Assembly (NCBI GenBank): GCA_024654485.1
Contig: JANLHO010000014.1
Location: 1 to 16,712 of the forward strand
DNA: 16,712 nucleotides
Reading direction: 5' to 3'
Source of the DNA: Patescibacteria group bacterium
Lineage (GTDB): Bacteria; Patescibacteriota; Minisyncoccia; Phycocordibacterales; UBA2100
A program made the translations under genes and the position numbers. Shown here piece by piece: positions 6,265 through 12,791 of this stretch (position 1 is the stretch's first letter; every line of letters begins with the position of its first letter). The notes below the pieces were generated by a model. That model searched no databases. It was given only the letters and a program-made list of their open reading frames with translations, and was not told the origin of the DNA.

Positions 6265-6621
6265 CTATTCGGTGACGGTTAAATTCTTCAGCCGTTCCGT
6301 GTGCATGGTGTTGCGAGGCATCATGCGCGCCACGGCTCTTCGCACGGCCTCTCCCATGCCTTTTCGCGCGGCGAGTGCCGCAAGGCGCTCGCGTCTCAAG
6401 CCGCTCGGGTATCCCGAGTAATTGCGATATTCTTTCGCCATGCGCTTGCGCTCCGGCATGTTTATCTTGGACGCGTTGGTGACCTGTACTTTCACATCGC
6501 TTCGTATGTGCGGCGTGTAGTCCGCGTGCGTCTTTCCCATGAGCGCCTTCGCCGCCTCCGAGGCGACTCTCCCGAGGGTGCGGCCTGATGCATCTATAGT
6601 ATGCGTGTGTTTTGTAACCAT
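6265..6621 (-). CDS. rplM: 50S ribosomal protein L13 (short form)
   Basis: L13 is an early-assembling 23S rRNA-binding protein. The product has 118 residues against about 142 in E. coli. It keeps IDASGRTLGRVASEAAKALMGK (9-30), YTPHIRSDVKVQVTNASKI (35-53), YSGYPSGLRR (68-77) and the ARMMPRNTMHTERLKNLTV block (98-116). It lacks the first dozen or so residues of the classical N-terminus and the C-terminal NEHxHxAQQP segment. Both ends look natural, with a start 1 base after the rplQ stop and a stop 19 bases before rpsI, so this is a compact family member, not a broken gene. Shine-Dalgarno is weak; expression is probably coupled to rplQ. Confidence 0.95.
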   Translation of the reverse strand: MVTKHTHTIDASGRTLGRVASEAAKALMGKTHADYTPHIRSDVKVQVTNASKINMPERKRMAKEYRNYSGYPSGLRRERLAALAARKGMGEAVRRAVARMMPRNTMHTERLKNLTVTE

Positions 6622-6622
6622 A

Positions 6623-6976
6623 TTATTTCACGAACTCTATCCGCGCCGATTCGGAGGTACGCTTCCCCACCCGCCCGAGCAAGGTAACCCTTGTGTATCC
6701 TCCGTGACGGGACTCGTAGCGCTTGGCGAGCTCGCCCGTTATTTTATTCACCGCTTCCGCGTCGTTTATCTGTCGCAGGATGCGTCTGCGAGATGCAAGC
6801 GTGCTCTCCTTGCCCGAGGTGACAAGACGCTCCACGAAAGGTCGCAACTCCTTGGCTTTCGCGACGGTCGTCGTTATGCCCTCTTCAAGGATAAGGGAGC
6901 GTGCGAGGCTGCGCAAAAGAGCGGTTCGGACGCGCTTAACGCGCCCCAGTTTACGATGTGCACGCTGGTGTCTCAT
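6623..6976 (-). CDS. rplQ: 50S ribosomal protein L17
   Basis: L17 lies near the polypeptide exit tunnel. The 117-residue product begins MRHQRAHRKLGR, like the canonical MRHRKSGRKLNR, and keeps HRKLGRVKRVRTALLRSLARSL (7-28), the ITTTVAKAKELRPFVERLVT block (34-53) and the C-terminal GGYTRVTLLGRVGKRTSESARIEFV (91-115). It starts 5 bases after rpoA with an AGGA a few bases before the ATG, one of the better ribosome binding sites in the window, and it abuts rplM. The rpoA-rplQ pairing is near-universal in bacteria. Confidence 0.97.
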   Translation of the reverse strand: MRHQRAHRKLGRVKRVRTALLRSLARSLILEEGITTTVAKAKELRPFVERLVTSGKESTLASRRRILRQINDAEAVNKITGELAKRYESRHGGYTRVTLLGRVGKRTSESARIEFVK

Positions 6977-6981
6977 ATATC

Positions 6982-7962
6982 CTATTTGTCCGCGCTTCGG
7001 AGCGTCAGCCCCATGTTGGAAAGCGCGCGCTTGATGTCCTGCAAACCCTTCTGACCCAATCCCTCTATCGCAAGAAGGTCGTCCTCGCGCTTTCTCACCA
7101 TGCCTCCGACGGTACGTATAGATGCGTTGTCCAATGCTTGCTCCACGCGCTGCGGAAGTTTCAGCTCCGATATCCTCGTCTTCAGTATCTCGGCGTCCGG
7201 AGGAGGTGTTCTTTCCTCATCTGCGGCACCTGCGGCGGCCGGAGCGGGAGCGGCTACGTCAGACGGCTCGTCCTCTTTGAACCCCACAACGGCCTTAAGC
7301 TGGTGGATCATGGTCTCTATAGAGCCTTCAAGGGCCTCGCGCGGCTCTATCGTACCGTCCGTTTCTATGAGCATGCGCAACCTGTTGAAATCAGTGCGGT
7401 CGCCCACGCGCATGTTCTCCACTTCGTAATTGACGCGTCGGATAGGGCTGAAGACGGCGTCCAGGGCTATGGTGCCGACCTCAACACGCTCCTTCTGGTG
7501 AGCCTCCTTGGGAATATATCCGAGCCCGCGTTCCGCGCGCAACTCTATCTCAAGATTCACCTTGCCCGTAACGGACGCTATGTGACTTTCGGGGTTCAAT
7601 ACCTCAACCTGACCGGGTAGCTTCAAGTCTGCGGCAGTAACCTCCTTGGGCCCTTTTACCGACAATGTGATGCTCTGAGGCTCGTCGCTTGAAAGCTTGA
7701 GACGGATCTTCCGTATGTTGAGGAGTATGGTGACGACGTCCTCCTTTACGCCGTCTATGGTAGAAAATTCATGAGCCACCCCGGGAATCTTCACGTGGGT
7801 TACGGCGGCTCCGGGGAGAGACGATAGGATAATGCGGCGAAGTGAGTTACCGAGAGTATAACCGTAGCCCGGATAGAGTCCGTCTATCTCGTAGGTACCG
7901 CTTCGCTCCGATTCGGAAACGATGCGCGGTTTACTAGGCAATGCAATATGATAGTCGGACAT
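6982..7962 (-). CDS. rpoA: DNA-directed RNA polymerase subunit alpha
   Basis: The alpha dimer nucleates RNA polymerase assembly; its C-terminal domain contacts UP elements and activators. The 326-residue product has the N-terminal domain with GYTLGNSLRRIILSSLPGAAV (34-54) and IDGVKEDVVTILLNIRKI (69-86), an Ala/Pro-rich linker (about 230-258, VAAPAPAAAGAADEERTPPP), and a C-terminal domain with the (HhH)2-like SELKLPQRVEQALDNASI and EGLGQKGLQDIKRAL. Length is normal. ATG 7962 gives a product starting just before the conserved SKPRIV strand. Its own strong promoter lies at the end of rpsD, so rpoA-rplQ-rplM-rpsI can be transcribed separately from the upstream ribosomal genes. Confidence 0.98.
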   Translation of the reverse strand: MSDYHIALPSKPRIVSESERSGTYEIDGLYPGYGYTLGNSLRRIILSSLPGAAVTHVKIPGVAHEFSTIDGVKEDVVTILLNIRKIRLKLSSDEPQSITLSVKGPKEVTAADLKLPGQVEVLNPESHIASVTGKVNLEIELRAERGLGYIPKEAHQKERVEVGTIALDAVFSPIRRVNYEVENMRVGDRTDFNRLRMLIETDGTIEPREALEGSIETMIHQLKAVVGFKEDEPSDVAAPAPAAAGAADEERTPPPDAEILKTRISELKLPQRVEQALDNASIRTVGGMVRKREDDLLAIEGLGQKGLQDIKRALSNMGLTLRSADK

Positions 7963-8040
7963 AATAGCTGGAGTGGAAATGAATGAATTAGTAATGAATT
8001 GACGAATGCTTGATACCGAAAAAACGACAAAACGCGCGAC

Positions 8041-8069
8041 AGTATACCACTATCTGCTGTAAAATTCAA
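8041..8069 (-). promoter_or_regulatory. Predicted promoter of rpoA-rplQ-rplM-rpsI
   Basis: On the minus strand TTGAAT (8064-8069) and TATACT (8041-8046) are 17 bases apart, and the -10 carries a TGG extension (TGGTATACT). The -35 overlaps the last codons of rpsD. The predicted leader before rpoA is about 70 bases. Confidence 0.7.
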
Positions 8070-8658
8070 ATACCGTAGCGTAGTCAAGGCCTACCTCCGC
8101 AGACGGGTAAGAGGGTTCGCTCTTAACTTCCGCGCGCAATAGCTTGAAATCGCTCGCAAGCCATTGCGGGATAGGCTTGCCTTCCTCCTTCTGGTCTTCC
8201 GCGAGACCGGCAAAAAGCGCACTTCCGCGACTCCCCTCCCGCACAGCCAGAACGTCTCCCACACACACCCGATGCGAGGGGGTCGTAATACGTTTACCGT
8301 TGATTGTTATGTGCCCGTGCGAGACTATCTGTCGTGCAGAACGACGCGTTGACGCAAAGCCGGCACGATACACTGCGGAATCGGCACGCATTTCCAGATA
8401 CACATGTAAGACTCCGGAGGGGTCGGTCTGTCCCGACGCCTCTTTCACATAGTTGGCGAGCTGACGCTCGGAAAGCCCGTATGTAAATCGGACCCTCTGT
8501 TTTTCCAACAGCTGTTTGCCGAAGTCCGATATCCCGCGACGCGGACGCGGCTTCCTTCCGCGCGCCTCGGAGAACGCGAACTTTTGTGACTGCGTCTTTT
8601 CAAATACGGCGGCACCGAGCCTTTTCGCTATCTTGTACTGTGATTTTACGGGCAACAT
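8050..8658 (-). CDS. rpsD: 30S ribosomal protein S4 (zinc-free form)
   Basis: S4 is a primary 16S rRNA binder that starts 30S assembly; in many bacteria it also represses its own operon. The 202-residue product has KSQYKIAKRLG near the start, the FGKQLLEKQRVRFTYGLSERQLANYVKEA block (46-74) and a good S4 RNA-binding domain with STRRSARQIVSHGHITINGKRI (103-124). The N-terminus has no cysteine knuckle, so this is the zinc-free form. The gene starts 14 bases after rpsK. A promoter for rpoA is embedded in its 3' end. Confidence 0.97.
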   Translation of the reverse strand: MLPVKSQYKIAKRLGAAVFEKTQSQKFAFSEARGRKPRPRRGISDFGKQLLEKQRVRFTYGLSERQLANYVKEASGQTDPSGVLHVYLEMRADSAVYRAGFASTRRSARQIVSHGHITINGKRITTPSHRVCVGDVLAVREGSRGSALFAGLAEDQKEEGKPIPQWLASDFKLLRAEVKSEPSYPSAEVGLDYATVFEFYSR

Positions 8659-8672
8659 AAATTATATAGACA

Positions 8673-9107
8673 CTAGACTCTGCGCGCCTTGGGCGGGCGA
8701 GGGCCGTTGTGCGGTATGGGAGTTTCGTCCGCGATTCGGGTCACGTCTATCCCCTTTCCCGAGAAACCGCGCATTGCGCTCTCGCGTCCGGCACCAACGC
8801 CGCGGATTATGACCTCAACTTCCTTGACTCCTATCAAGGCCGCCTTGTCACCGACAAGCTCGCCCACTTTGGCCGCCGCGAAAGGAGTACCTTTCTTCGC
8901 TCCCGAAAATCCCAGCGCTCCGGATGAGGACCATGCGACCGCATTGCCGTTCTTATCCGAAAGGAGCACCTTGGTATTGTTGTAGGTGGCGTGAATATGC
9001 AATATGGCGGAAGGCATATCGCGCTTCGTAACGCGAGAAAGCGACCGGGACTTCATTCCCTGATCCACCGTGCCTCCTGATTTCCTGATTATTCGTTTCT
9101 TTCCCAT
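8673..9107 (-). CDS. rpsK: 30S ribosomal protein S11
   Basis: S11 sits on the 30S platform by the E site. The 144-residue product has a basic N-terminal extension (1-30) and then the family core: AILHIHATYNNTKVLLSD (34-51), WSSSGALGFSGAKKGTPFAA (59-78), VEVIIRGVGAGRESAMRGF (97-115) and the C-terminal DVTRIADETPIPHNGPRPPKARRV with the usual HNGxRPPKxRRV end. An AGGA lies about 9 bases before ATG 9107. It is separated from rpsM by a 121-base gap filled with a CGAAT/ATTCG-rich repeat, which is unusual for these normally tightly packed genes. Confidence 0.97.
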   Translation of the reverse strand: MGKKRIIRKSGGTVDQGMKSRSLSRVTKRDMPSAILHIHATYNNTKVLLSDKNGNAVAWSSSGALGFSGAKKGTPFAAAKVGELVGDKAALIGVKEVEVIIRGVGAGRESAMRGFSGKGIDVTRIADETPIPHNGPRPPKARRV

Positions 9108-9112
9108 ACACT

Positions 9113-9229
9113 AAGTCCTAATCTGCGAATTTATCCGAATCTTCGAATGGCTACGAATAAGCACACGCACCCGCTGCGCGCATTCGTAGGTATTCGTGGA
9201 CTTGTGTGCATTCGTTGATTCGGACATAT
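9113..9229. repeat. ATTCG/CGAAT-rich structured repeat, copy A (rpsM-rpsK gap)
   Basis: The gap carries many CGAAT and ATTCG words arranged as an imperfect large palindrome: CTACGAAT (9151-9158) pairs with ATTCGTAG (9182-9189), flanking CGAAT with ATTCG, and TCCGAATC (9134-9141) with GATTCGGA (9217-9224). The right end, ATTCGTTGATTCGGACATAT (9210-9229), is identical to the right end of copy B. The last base falls in the rpsM stop codon. Confidence 0.7.
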
Positions 9230-9609
9230 CATGTTTTCTCCAGCTTGCGACGACCGCTCGTCATTGTGACGCGCTTGTTGCCGCGTACCGTGCGCGAATT
9301 CGTTTTGGTGCCTTGTCCGCGCGCGGGAAGATGCTTGGCGTGCCTGCTGCCGCGATACGTATGAATATCTTTGAGCCTTCGGATGTTGCCGCTTATCATC
9401 CGACGTAGCTCGCCTTCAATGGCGAATTTCTCCACCGCCTCGCGCACCGACGCCTCCTCGCTTTCGCTTAGGTCTTTCGGGAGTTTCCCCGGATCTATCC
9501 CGACCTCGGAGAGAGTGTTGCGCGCGCGCGAACGACCGACTCCGTATACGGCAGTGAGACCTATCTCAAGGCGCTTGTCTTCCGGTATTGTTATTCCTGC
9601 GATTCTCAT
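9229..9609 (-). CDS. rpsM: 30S ribosomal protein S13
   Basis: S13 is in the 30S head and contacts tRNA and the 50S bridge. The 126-residue product (usual about 120) shows MRIAGITIPEDKRLEIGLTAVYGVG (1-25) with the helix-hairpin-helix, ELRRMISGNIRRLKDIHTYRGSRH (67-90), and the basic tail LPARGQGTKTNSRTVRGNKR (93-112), all standard. It ends in TGA. No Shine-Dalgarno stands out before ATG 9609. Related repeats lie directly on both sides (9113-9229 and 9611-9718), so the gene looks like an island inside the ribosomal operon; the protein itself is ordinary. Confidence 0.97.
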   Translation of the reverse strand: MRIAGITIPEDKRLEIGLTAVYGVGRSRARNTLSEVGIDPGKLPKDLSESEEASVREAVEKFAIEGELRRMISGNIRRLKDIHTYRGSRHAKHLPARGQGTKTNSRTVRGNKRVTMTSGRRKLEKT

Positions 9610-9610
9610 A

Positions 9611-9718
9611 TCCGAATAAGGTATCCGAATCTACGAATTGCTACAAATAACCCAAGCGCCCCGGTAGTAGATTCGTGGCCATTCGGATATTCGGATGTAT
9701 TCGTTGATTCGGACATAT
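9611..9718. repeat. ATTCG/CGAAT-rich structured repeat, copy B (rpmJ-rpsM gap)
   Basis: It is related to copy A. CGAATCTAC (9626-9634) pairs with GTAGATTCG (9667-9675), and ATCCGAAT (9623-9630) can also pair with ATTCGGAT (9681-9688). The right end (9699-9718) is the same 20-mer as in copy A, while the middle differs. It ends at the rpmJ stop codon. Confidence 0.7.
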
Positions 9719-9831
9719 TACCCCTGCCGTTGCTTGTGTCTTGGATTGGTGCAGATGACCCACAGACGCCCGCGCCGCTTGACCATACGGCAATGAGTGC
9801 AGATCTTTTTGACAGACGATTTTACTTTCAT
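9718..9831 (-). CDS. rpmJ: 50S ribosomal protein L36
   Basis: Smallest large-subunit protein, a zinc ribbon that binds 23S rRNA. Reading from ATG 9831 gives 37 residues, MKVKSSVKKICTHCRMVKRR followed by GRLWVICTNPRHKQRQG and TAA. The C-x2-C-x12-C-x4-H pattern (Cys11, Cys14, Cys27, His32) is the zinc-binding form of L36. The length is exactly typical. It lies 11 bases after infA, the common infA-rpmJ-rpsM order. Confidence 0.96.
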   Translation of the reverse strand: MKVKSSVKKICTHCRMVKRRGRLWVICTNPRHKQRQG

Positions 9832-9842
9832 GGTATTTACAA

Positions 9843-10049
9843 TCAGGTTCGGCGGACTATCCTGGCCCGGCCGCCATAAGGATCAAGCTTCATCTCAACC
9901 TTGTCCCCTACCAGGACTTTTATCCTGTGCAGTCGCATTTTACCCGAAAGGTACGCCAAAACAGTCTCCCCGTCGCTTCGCTTCACGCGGAATAGAGTGT
10001 TCGGAAGCGCCTCGTCAACGACGCCTTCAACAACCTCTGGTTCATCCAT
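9843..10049 (-). CDS. infA: Translation initiation factor IF-1
   Basis: IF-1 occupies the 30S A site during initiation. From ATG 10049 the product is 68 residues, one OB fold: EVVEGVVDEALPNTLFRVKRSDGE, then VLAYLSGKMRLHRIKVLVGDKVEMKL and the end DPYGGRARIVRRT. These match VVEGTVVETLPNAMFRV, SGKMR, GDKV and the SPYDLTKGRI region of the family. A TTG start at 10076 would add 9 residues but would place the start upstream of the predicted -10, so ATG 10049 is preferred. It opens the infA-rpmJ-rpsM-rpsK-rpsD run. Confidence 0.95.
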   Translation of the reverse strand: MDEPEVVEGVVDEALPNTLFRVKRSDGETVLAYLSGKMRLHRIKVLVGDKVEMKLDPYGGRARIVRRT

Positions 10050-10066
10050 ATCGATCTGCGCGGGTG

Positions 10067-10095
10067 AGAATACCAAGTGTAGGACCTAAAGTCAA
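10067..10095 (-). promoter_or_regulatory. Predicted promoter of the infA ribosomal operon
   Basis: On the minus strand TTGACT (10090-10095) and TATTCT (10067-10072) are exactly 17 bases apart, with a TGG extension before the -10. The predicted start point is about 11 bases before the infA ATG at 10049. This short leader helps choose that start codon. Confidence 0.7.
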
Positions 10096-10107
10096 ACACT
10101 TCACGCA

Positions 10108-11538
10108 CTATTTATCGGGGACGCCTTCCGGCAACTGGATGTCTATACGGATATCGGCGGCCTGTGCGGGAAAACTTCGTTTCCAAAAAGGCTCTATCCT
10201 GGCGTGCGCTTCCGCCACCCCCGGAAAACCGTTTATTATCGTCTCAAACGCGGCGCTTTCGCGACCCGCAAGAGCGGTGGCGAGGGCGTCGGCGTCTACC
10301 TTCCACAAAAGCATGGCCTGACCTCCGAGCGCGAAAGTAAGGGTATCCGTGCCAAGCACTGGTTCGCCGGAACCGTTCAGGTGAGCGGAAAATCCCGTGC
10401 TTGGTATGAGAGATACATCCGCCCCAGCGGCATCCGCGGAAACCACAGACGCGATGGACCCTGCGAATACATCGGCCGGAAAAACGGGAACGACTATGTG
10501 AGCGCGCTGATGTATCCTTACGCCACCACCGGCTTCCGTGGTGTTCGGCAGGTCCTGATAAGTTATCTGTGCGAGATCAAAAAGGGCTACGCTGGAATCG
10601 TCTGAAAGAGCCTCTACGGTCTCCCTCACCTTAGTATCAAGGTTGGCGCGCACGCTTGAGATGGCCGCCTCAAGAGTGGCCGGAGCTACGGCCGGAGCGG
10701 TTCCTCCGGATGACCCCCCAAGCATGGAATCTGTGGATCTGGCATAGACTTTCGTATACATATCCGAACCCGCGAGACCAGGCAGAGTGAAGCGGGCCAC
10801 GGGGCCGACGTTGTACTGGTCGCCGGTCTGGTCAGCGGCGACGGTCACGCGCACCTCTCCCGGCACGCCGTCTTTTTTGCCCGGTATCGTTATGGCGGCG
10901 GGAGCGCGGAAGACGAGCCCCTCCGGCGTTTCAAAGCGGGTATTTTTTATTAGGCGCACGGGCGCTGTCGAGTAGTTGTTTACTACGATAACGGAGCCTT
11001 CGGCTTTTGCGGGCGGCAATGTCGTTGTACCCTGTGCCTCAACGACTGTGGAATCCTCAATATCGGATATCTGTACCATGTACGATAGGGTTCCCGTGGC
11101 GGCCGTGGCGGCGGGATACGCGACGAATTCGGAGGTGCCGTCAAATGAGACCAAGTGGGACTTAGGCGTGACGGTGACAGAGGTGGAACGAAAAGCGAGA
11201 GCGACAAGACCTGTCAGTACGAGGAGGCTCAAGACGGCAGCTCCCCACAAAATCCATCGCGGAGAACGGCGCCCAGGGCGCGGAGGCATTGCGGGAGGTA
11301 TGCGTCCGCCGGGTCGTGCGCGATTGCGCGCCGGAGCCGGAATGCTCCTGATGCTTCTCGCCGGTGGCTCGGCATTCACCAACGGCACACCCGCCCCGAA
11401 ATTACCCGTATCATGCTCATCGGGCGAAGCCGGCGGCCTCGCGGCCTGACCAGACGATTTGGCCGGAGCCACGCCGCCCTGCTGGTCCGCAGCACCATCC
11501 GGGGGTGTTATGTCCTGAAAGTAATCTTTTGCTGCCAT
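10108..11538 (-). CDS. One-TM protein with large exported domain (CPR 'baseplate J-like' type)
   Basis: The 476-residue product has three parts. Residues 1-92 are a low-complexity Pro/Ala/Gly/Arg-rich stretch, probably cytoplasmic; 95-116 (WILWGAAVLSLLVLTGLVALAF) is one membrane segment; 117-476 is a Thr/Val/Ala-rich, beta-like exported part. Parts such as EGSVIVVNNYSTAPVRLI, NTRFETPEGLVFRAPAAITIPG and DQYNVGPVARFTLPGL recall proteins often annotated 'baseplate J/gp47-like' in CPR genomes; I make this link from memory, and there is no phage context here. It is transcribed 26 bases after the actin-fold gene, and an extended -10 (TGGTATACT, -10 at 11548-11553) without a good -35 lies in that gap. 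By analogy with PilM-PilN, a cytoplasmic actin-fold protein may dock on the N-terminal tail of this membrane partner; this is inference. Confidence 0.75.
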   Translation of the reverse strand: MAAKDYFQDITPPDGAADQQGGVAPAKSSGQAARPPASPDEHDTGNFGAGVPLVNAEPPARSIRSIPAPARNRARPGGRIPPAMPPRPGRRSPRWILWGAAVLSLLVLTGLVALAFRSTSVTVTPKSHLVSFDGTSEFVAYPAATAATGTLSYMVQISDIEDSTVVEAQGTTTLPPAKAEGSVIVVNNYSTAPVRLIKNTRFETPEGLVFRAPAAITIPGKKDGVPGEVRVTVAADQTGDQYNVGPVARFTLPGLAGSDMYTKVYARSTDSMLGGSSGGTAPAVAPATLEAAISSVRANLDTKVRETVEALSDDSSVALFDLAQITYQDLPNTTEAGGGVRIHQRAHIVVPVFPADVFAGSIASVVSADAAGADVSLIPSTGFSAHLNGSGEPVLGTDTLTFALGGQAMLLWKVDADALATALAGRESAAFETIINGFPGVAEAHARIEPFWKRSFPAQAADIRIDIQLPEGVPDK

Positions 11539-11564
11539 GTAATCTGCAGTATACCACGCGGCGC

Positions 11565-12722
11565 TTACGCACTAGCCTCTATGTTGACAAGTGTTCCGGC
11601 TATAGTGAGTCCGATGTCCGGGGATATTCCGGCGACCGGCTCCACCCAACGAGCCAGATCCGCCGGTTCAAGGGTCTTTACCTCAAAAGGTTTGGTCGTG
11701 CGCGTGAACTGGGTGAAATCAATTCGTGCAAAAAAACGCGCGAGCCACTGCGCCATATCCGGATGTGCAAAAAGGACCATGCGATCCGGCAGCCGACGCG
11801 GGTCGGCACACTTGGCCATACACTCTCCAAAACTCCGCATTAGCTCCGGCTCCGTACGAGCGAGGCCCTTTGAGAGCTCATCGCATGCACCGCGTTCGCA
11901 CTGGTCGCGACCTATCATGCGTATTAGCGAAAGTGTATCTTCCGGAAGCGTACCCTTCTTGGACACCGCGCGTATGACGGCGTTGACTCCCTGCGATACG
12001 AAGCACTGCTTCTCCGGAGCGCCATCGCGAACCACTGCGAACACAGTCCCCTCGCCGCCGACCTCCGCCGCGAAATATTCGTCGTGATGTGGATATGCCG
12101 CCCGTATGGCTGCGATAAGTGTGCGCGCGCCGCTGCGCCATACTATCGGCGTATGCGGCAATAGTTTTTCAAGTGTTGCCTTAAAAGTATCTCGCACCGT
12201 CTTATCGCTACCACTAAGAAGCCCGACCACGGACATGGAGTGGACGAAATTGCCCTCTGGGGAGCCGGTAGGATAGCCGTTGAGCTTCACTTGCGCAACG
12301 CTCGCCTCAAGAAAATTCGTGGTGTTTACGACGGAGCCACGGCCCAGTGCTTGATGCGCGAGGGCTTTCATCATCTCCTCCGTAACCTCCACGTCCTCTT
12401 TGTATGAGGCGTCCGCCCTCACCGATTCGGAGAAGCTCCACGGCGCGCGCAGCACACAGTAAAGAGATTCAGGCCGCCCGAGGCCTCCAGCCTTGGCGCG
12501 GGTGTTCATTGCCTCCTGACCTATTCGCAGAAGTTCCGCGGATATCGCGGCTATCGTTGCCTGCGGCGTGCGTTCTTCTATCGGTATGGTCGCGCGGCTC
12601 GCGGAAACGACGCGTGCCGGACATCCATGCGAGAGTTCAAGGAGTGCGAAGCCCGCGCTCGCGCTGCCTATCTCTGCGAGTGCTATCGTCTTGGCGTGCG
12701 ACTTGCGGAACGCAATCTTCAT
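11565..12722 (-). CDS. Actin-fold ATPase-like protein (PilM/FtsA-like)
   Basis: The 385-residue soluble product looks like a divergent actin-like ATPase. Features include an opening strand-turn-strand IALAEIGSASAGFALLEL (13-30) in the phosphate-1 position, VKLNGYPTG (about 145-153) as in the PilM/FtsA shuttle domain, FAAEVGGEGTVFAVVRDG (about 217-234) in the phosphate-2 position, and GLTIAGTLVNIEA at the C-terminus, the place where FtsA/PilM have their last helix. The usual DxGxxxT is not exact, so ATP binding is uncertain. No membrane segment is seen. It directly precedes the one-TM protein gene, and the pair suggests an envelope or pilus-like assembly. A TATACT (12732-12737) lies just before ATG 12722, with no good -35. 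Confidence 0.62.
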   Translation of the reverse strand: MKIAFRKSHAKTIALAEIGSASAGFALLELSHGCPARVVSASRATIPIEERTPQATIAAISAELLRIGQEAMNTRAKAGGLGRPESLYCVLRAPWSFSESVRADASYKEDVEVTEEMMKALAHQALGRGSVVNTTNFLEASVAQVKLNGYPTGSPEGNFVHSMSVVGLLSGSDKTVRDTFKATLEKLLPHTPIVWRSGARTLIAAIRAAYPHHDEYFAAEVGGEGTVFAVVRDGAPEKQCFVSQGVNAVIRAVSKKGTLPEDTLSLIRMIGRDQCERGACDELSKGLARTEPELMRSFGECMAKCADPRRLPDRMVLFAHPDMAQWLARFFARIDFTQFTRTTKPFEVKTLEPADLARWVEPVAGISPDIGLTIAGTLVNIEASA

Positions 12723-12791
12723 AACGGACTAAGTATATCGCAAATGCGGCGCCGCGCGCGCGAATAGTGCACATGCTGCGGGGGCTTTTTG

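Noticed and set aside
6958..7620. Plus-strand open frame opposite rpoA
   Set aside because: The minus-strand rpoA is certain over this whole stretch, and the plus-strand translation shows no family features.
8660..8666. TATAAT-like sequence just before rpsD as a promoter
   Set aside because: It is only two bases from the ATG, so transcription would begin inside the gene, and no -35 is at the right distance.
9113..9718. CRISPR array from the repeated ATTCG/CGAAT words
   Set aside because: Repeat units are short, irregular, in both orientations and interrupted by rpsM; there are no regular spacers and no cas genes.
10050..10076. TTG start of infA at 10076
   Set aside because: It lies at or before the predicted -10, adds residues not typical of IF-1, and ATG 10049 gives the usual length.
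10108..11538. Prophage baseplate gene
   Set aside because: The similarity is only to CPR proteins that carry this label; there are no other phage genes, and the protein has a TM anchor and an actin-fold neighbour.
11155..12087. Long plus-strand open frame opposite the one-TM and actin-fold genes
   Set aside because: It spans the junction of two good minus-strand genes, and its product is Arg/Ser-rich with no recognisable domain, typical of an antisense shadow in GC-rich DNA.
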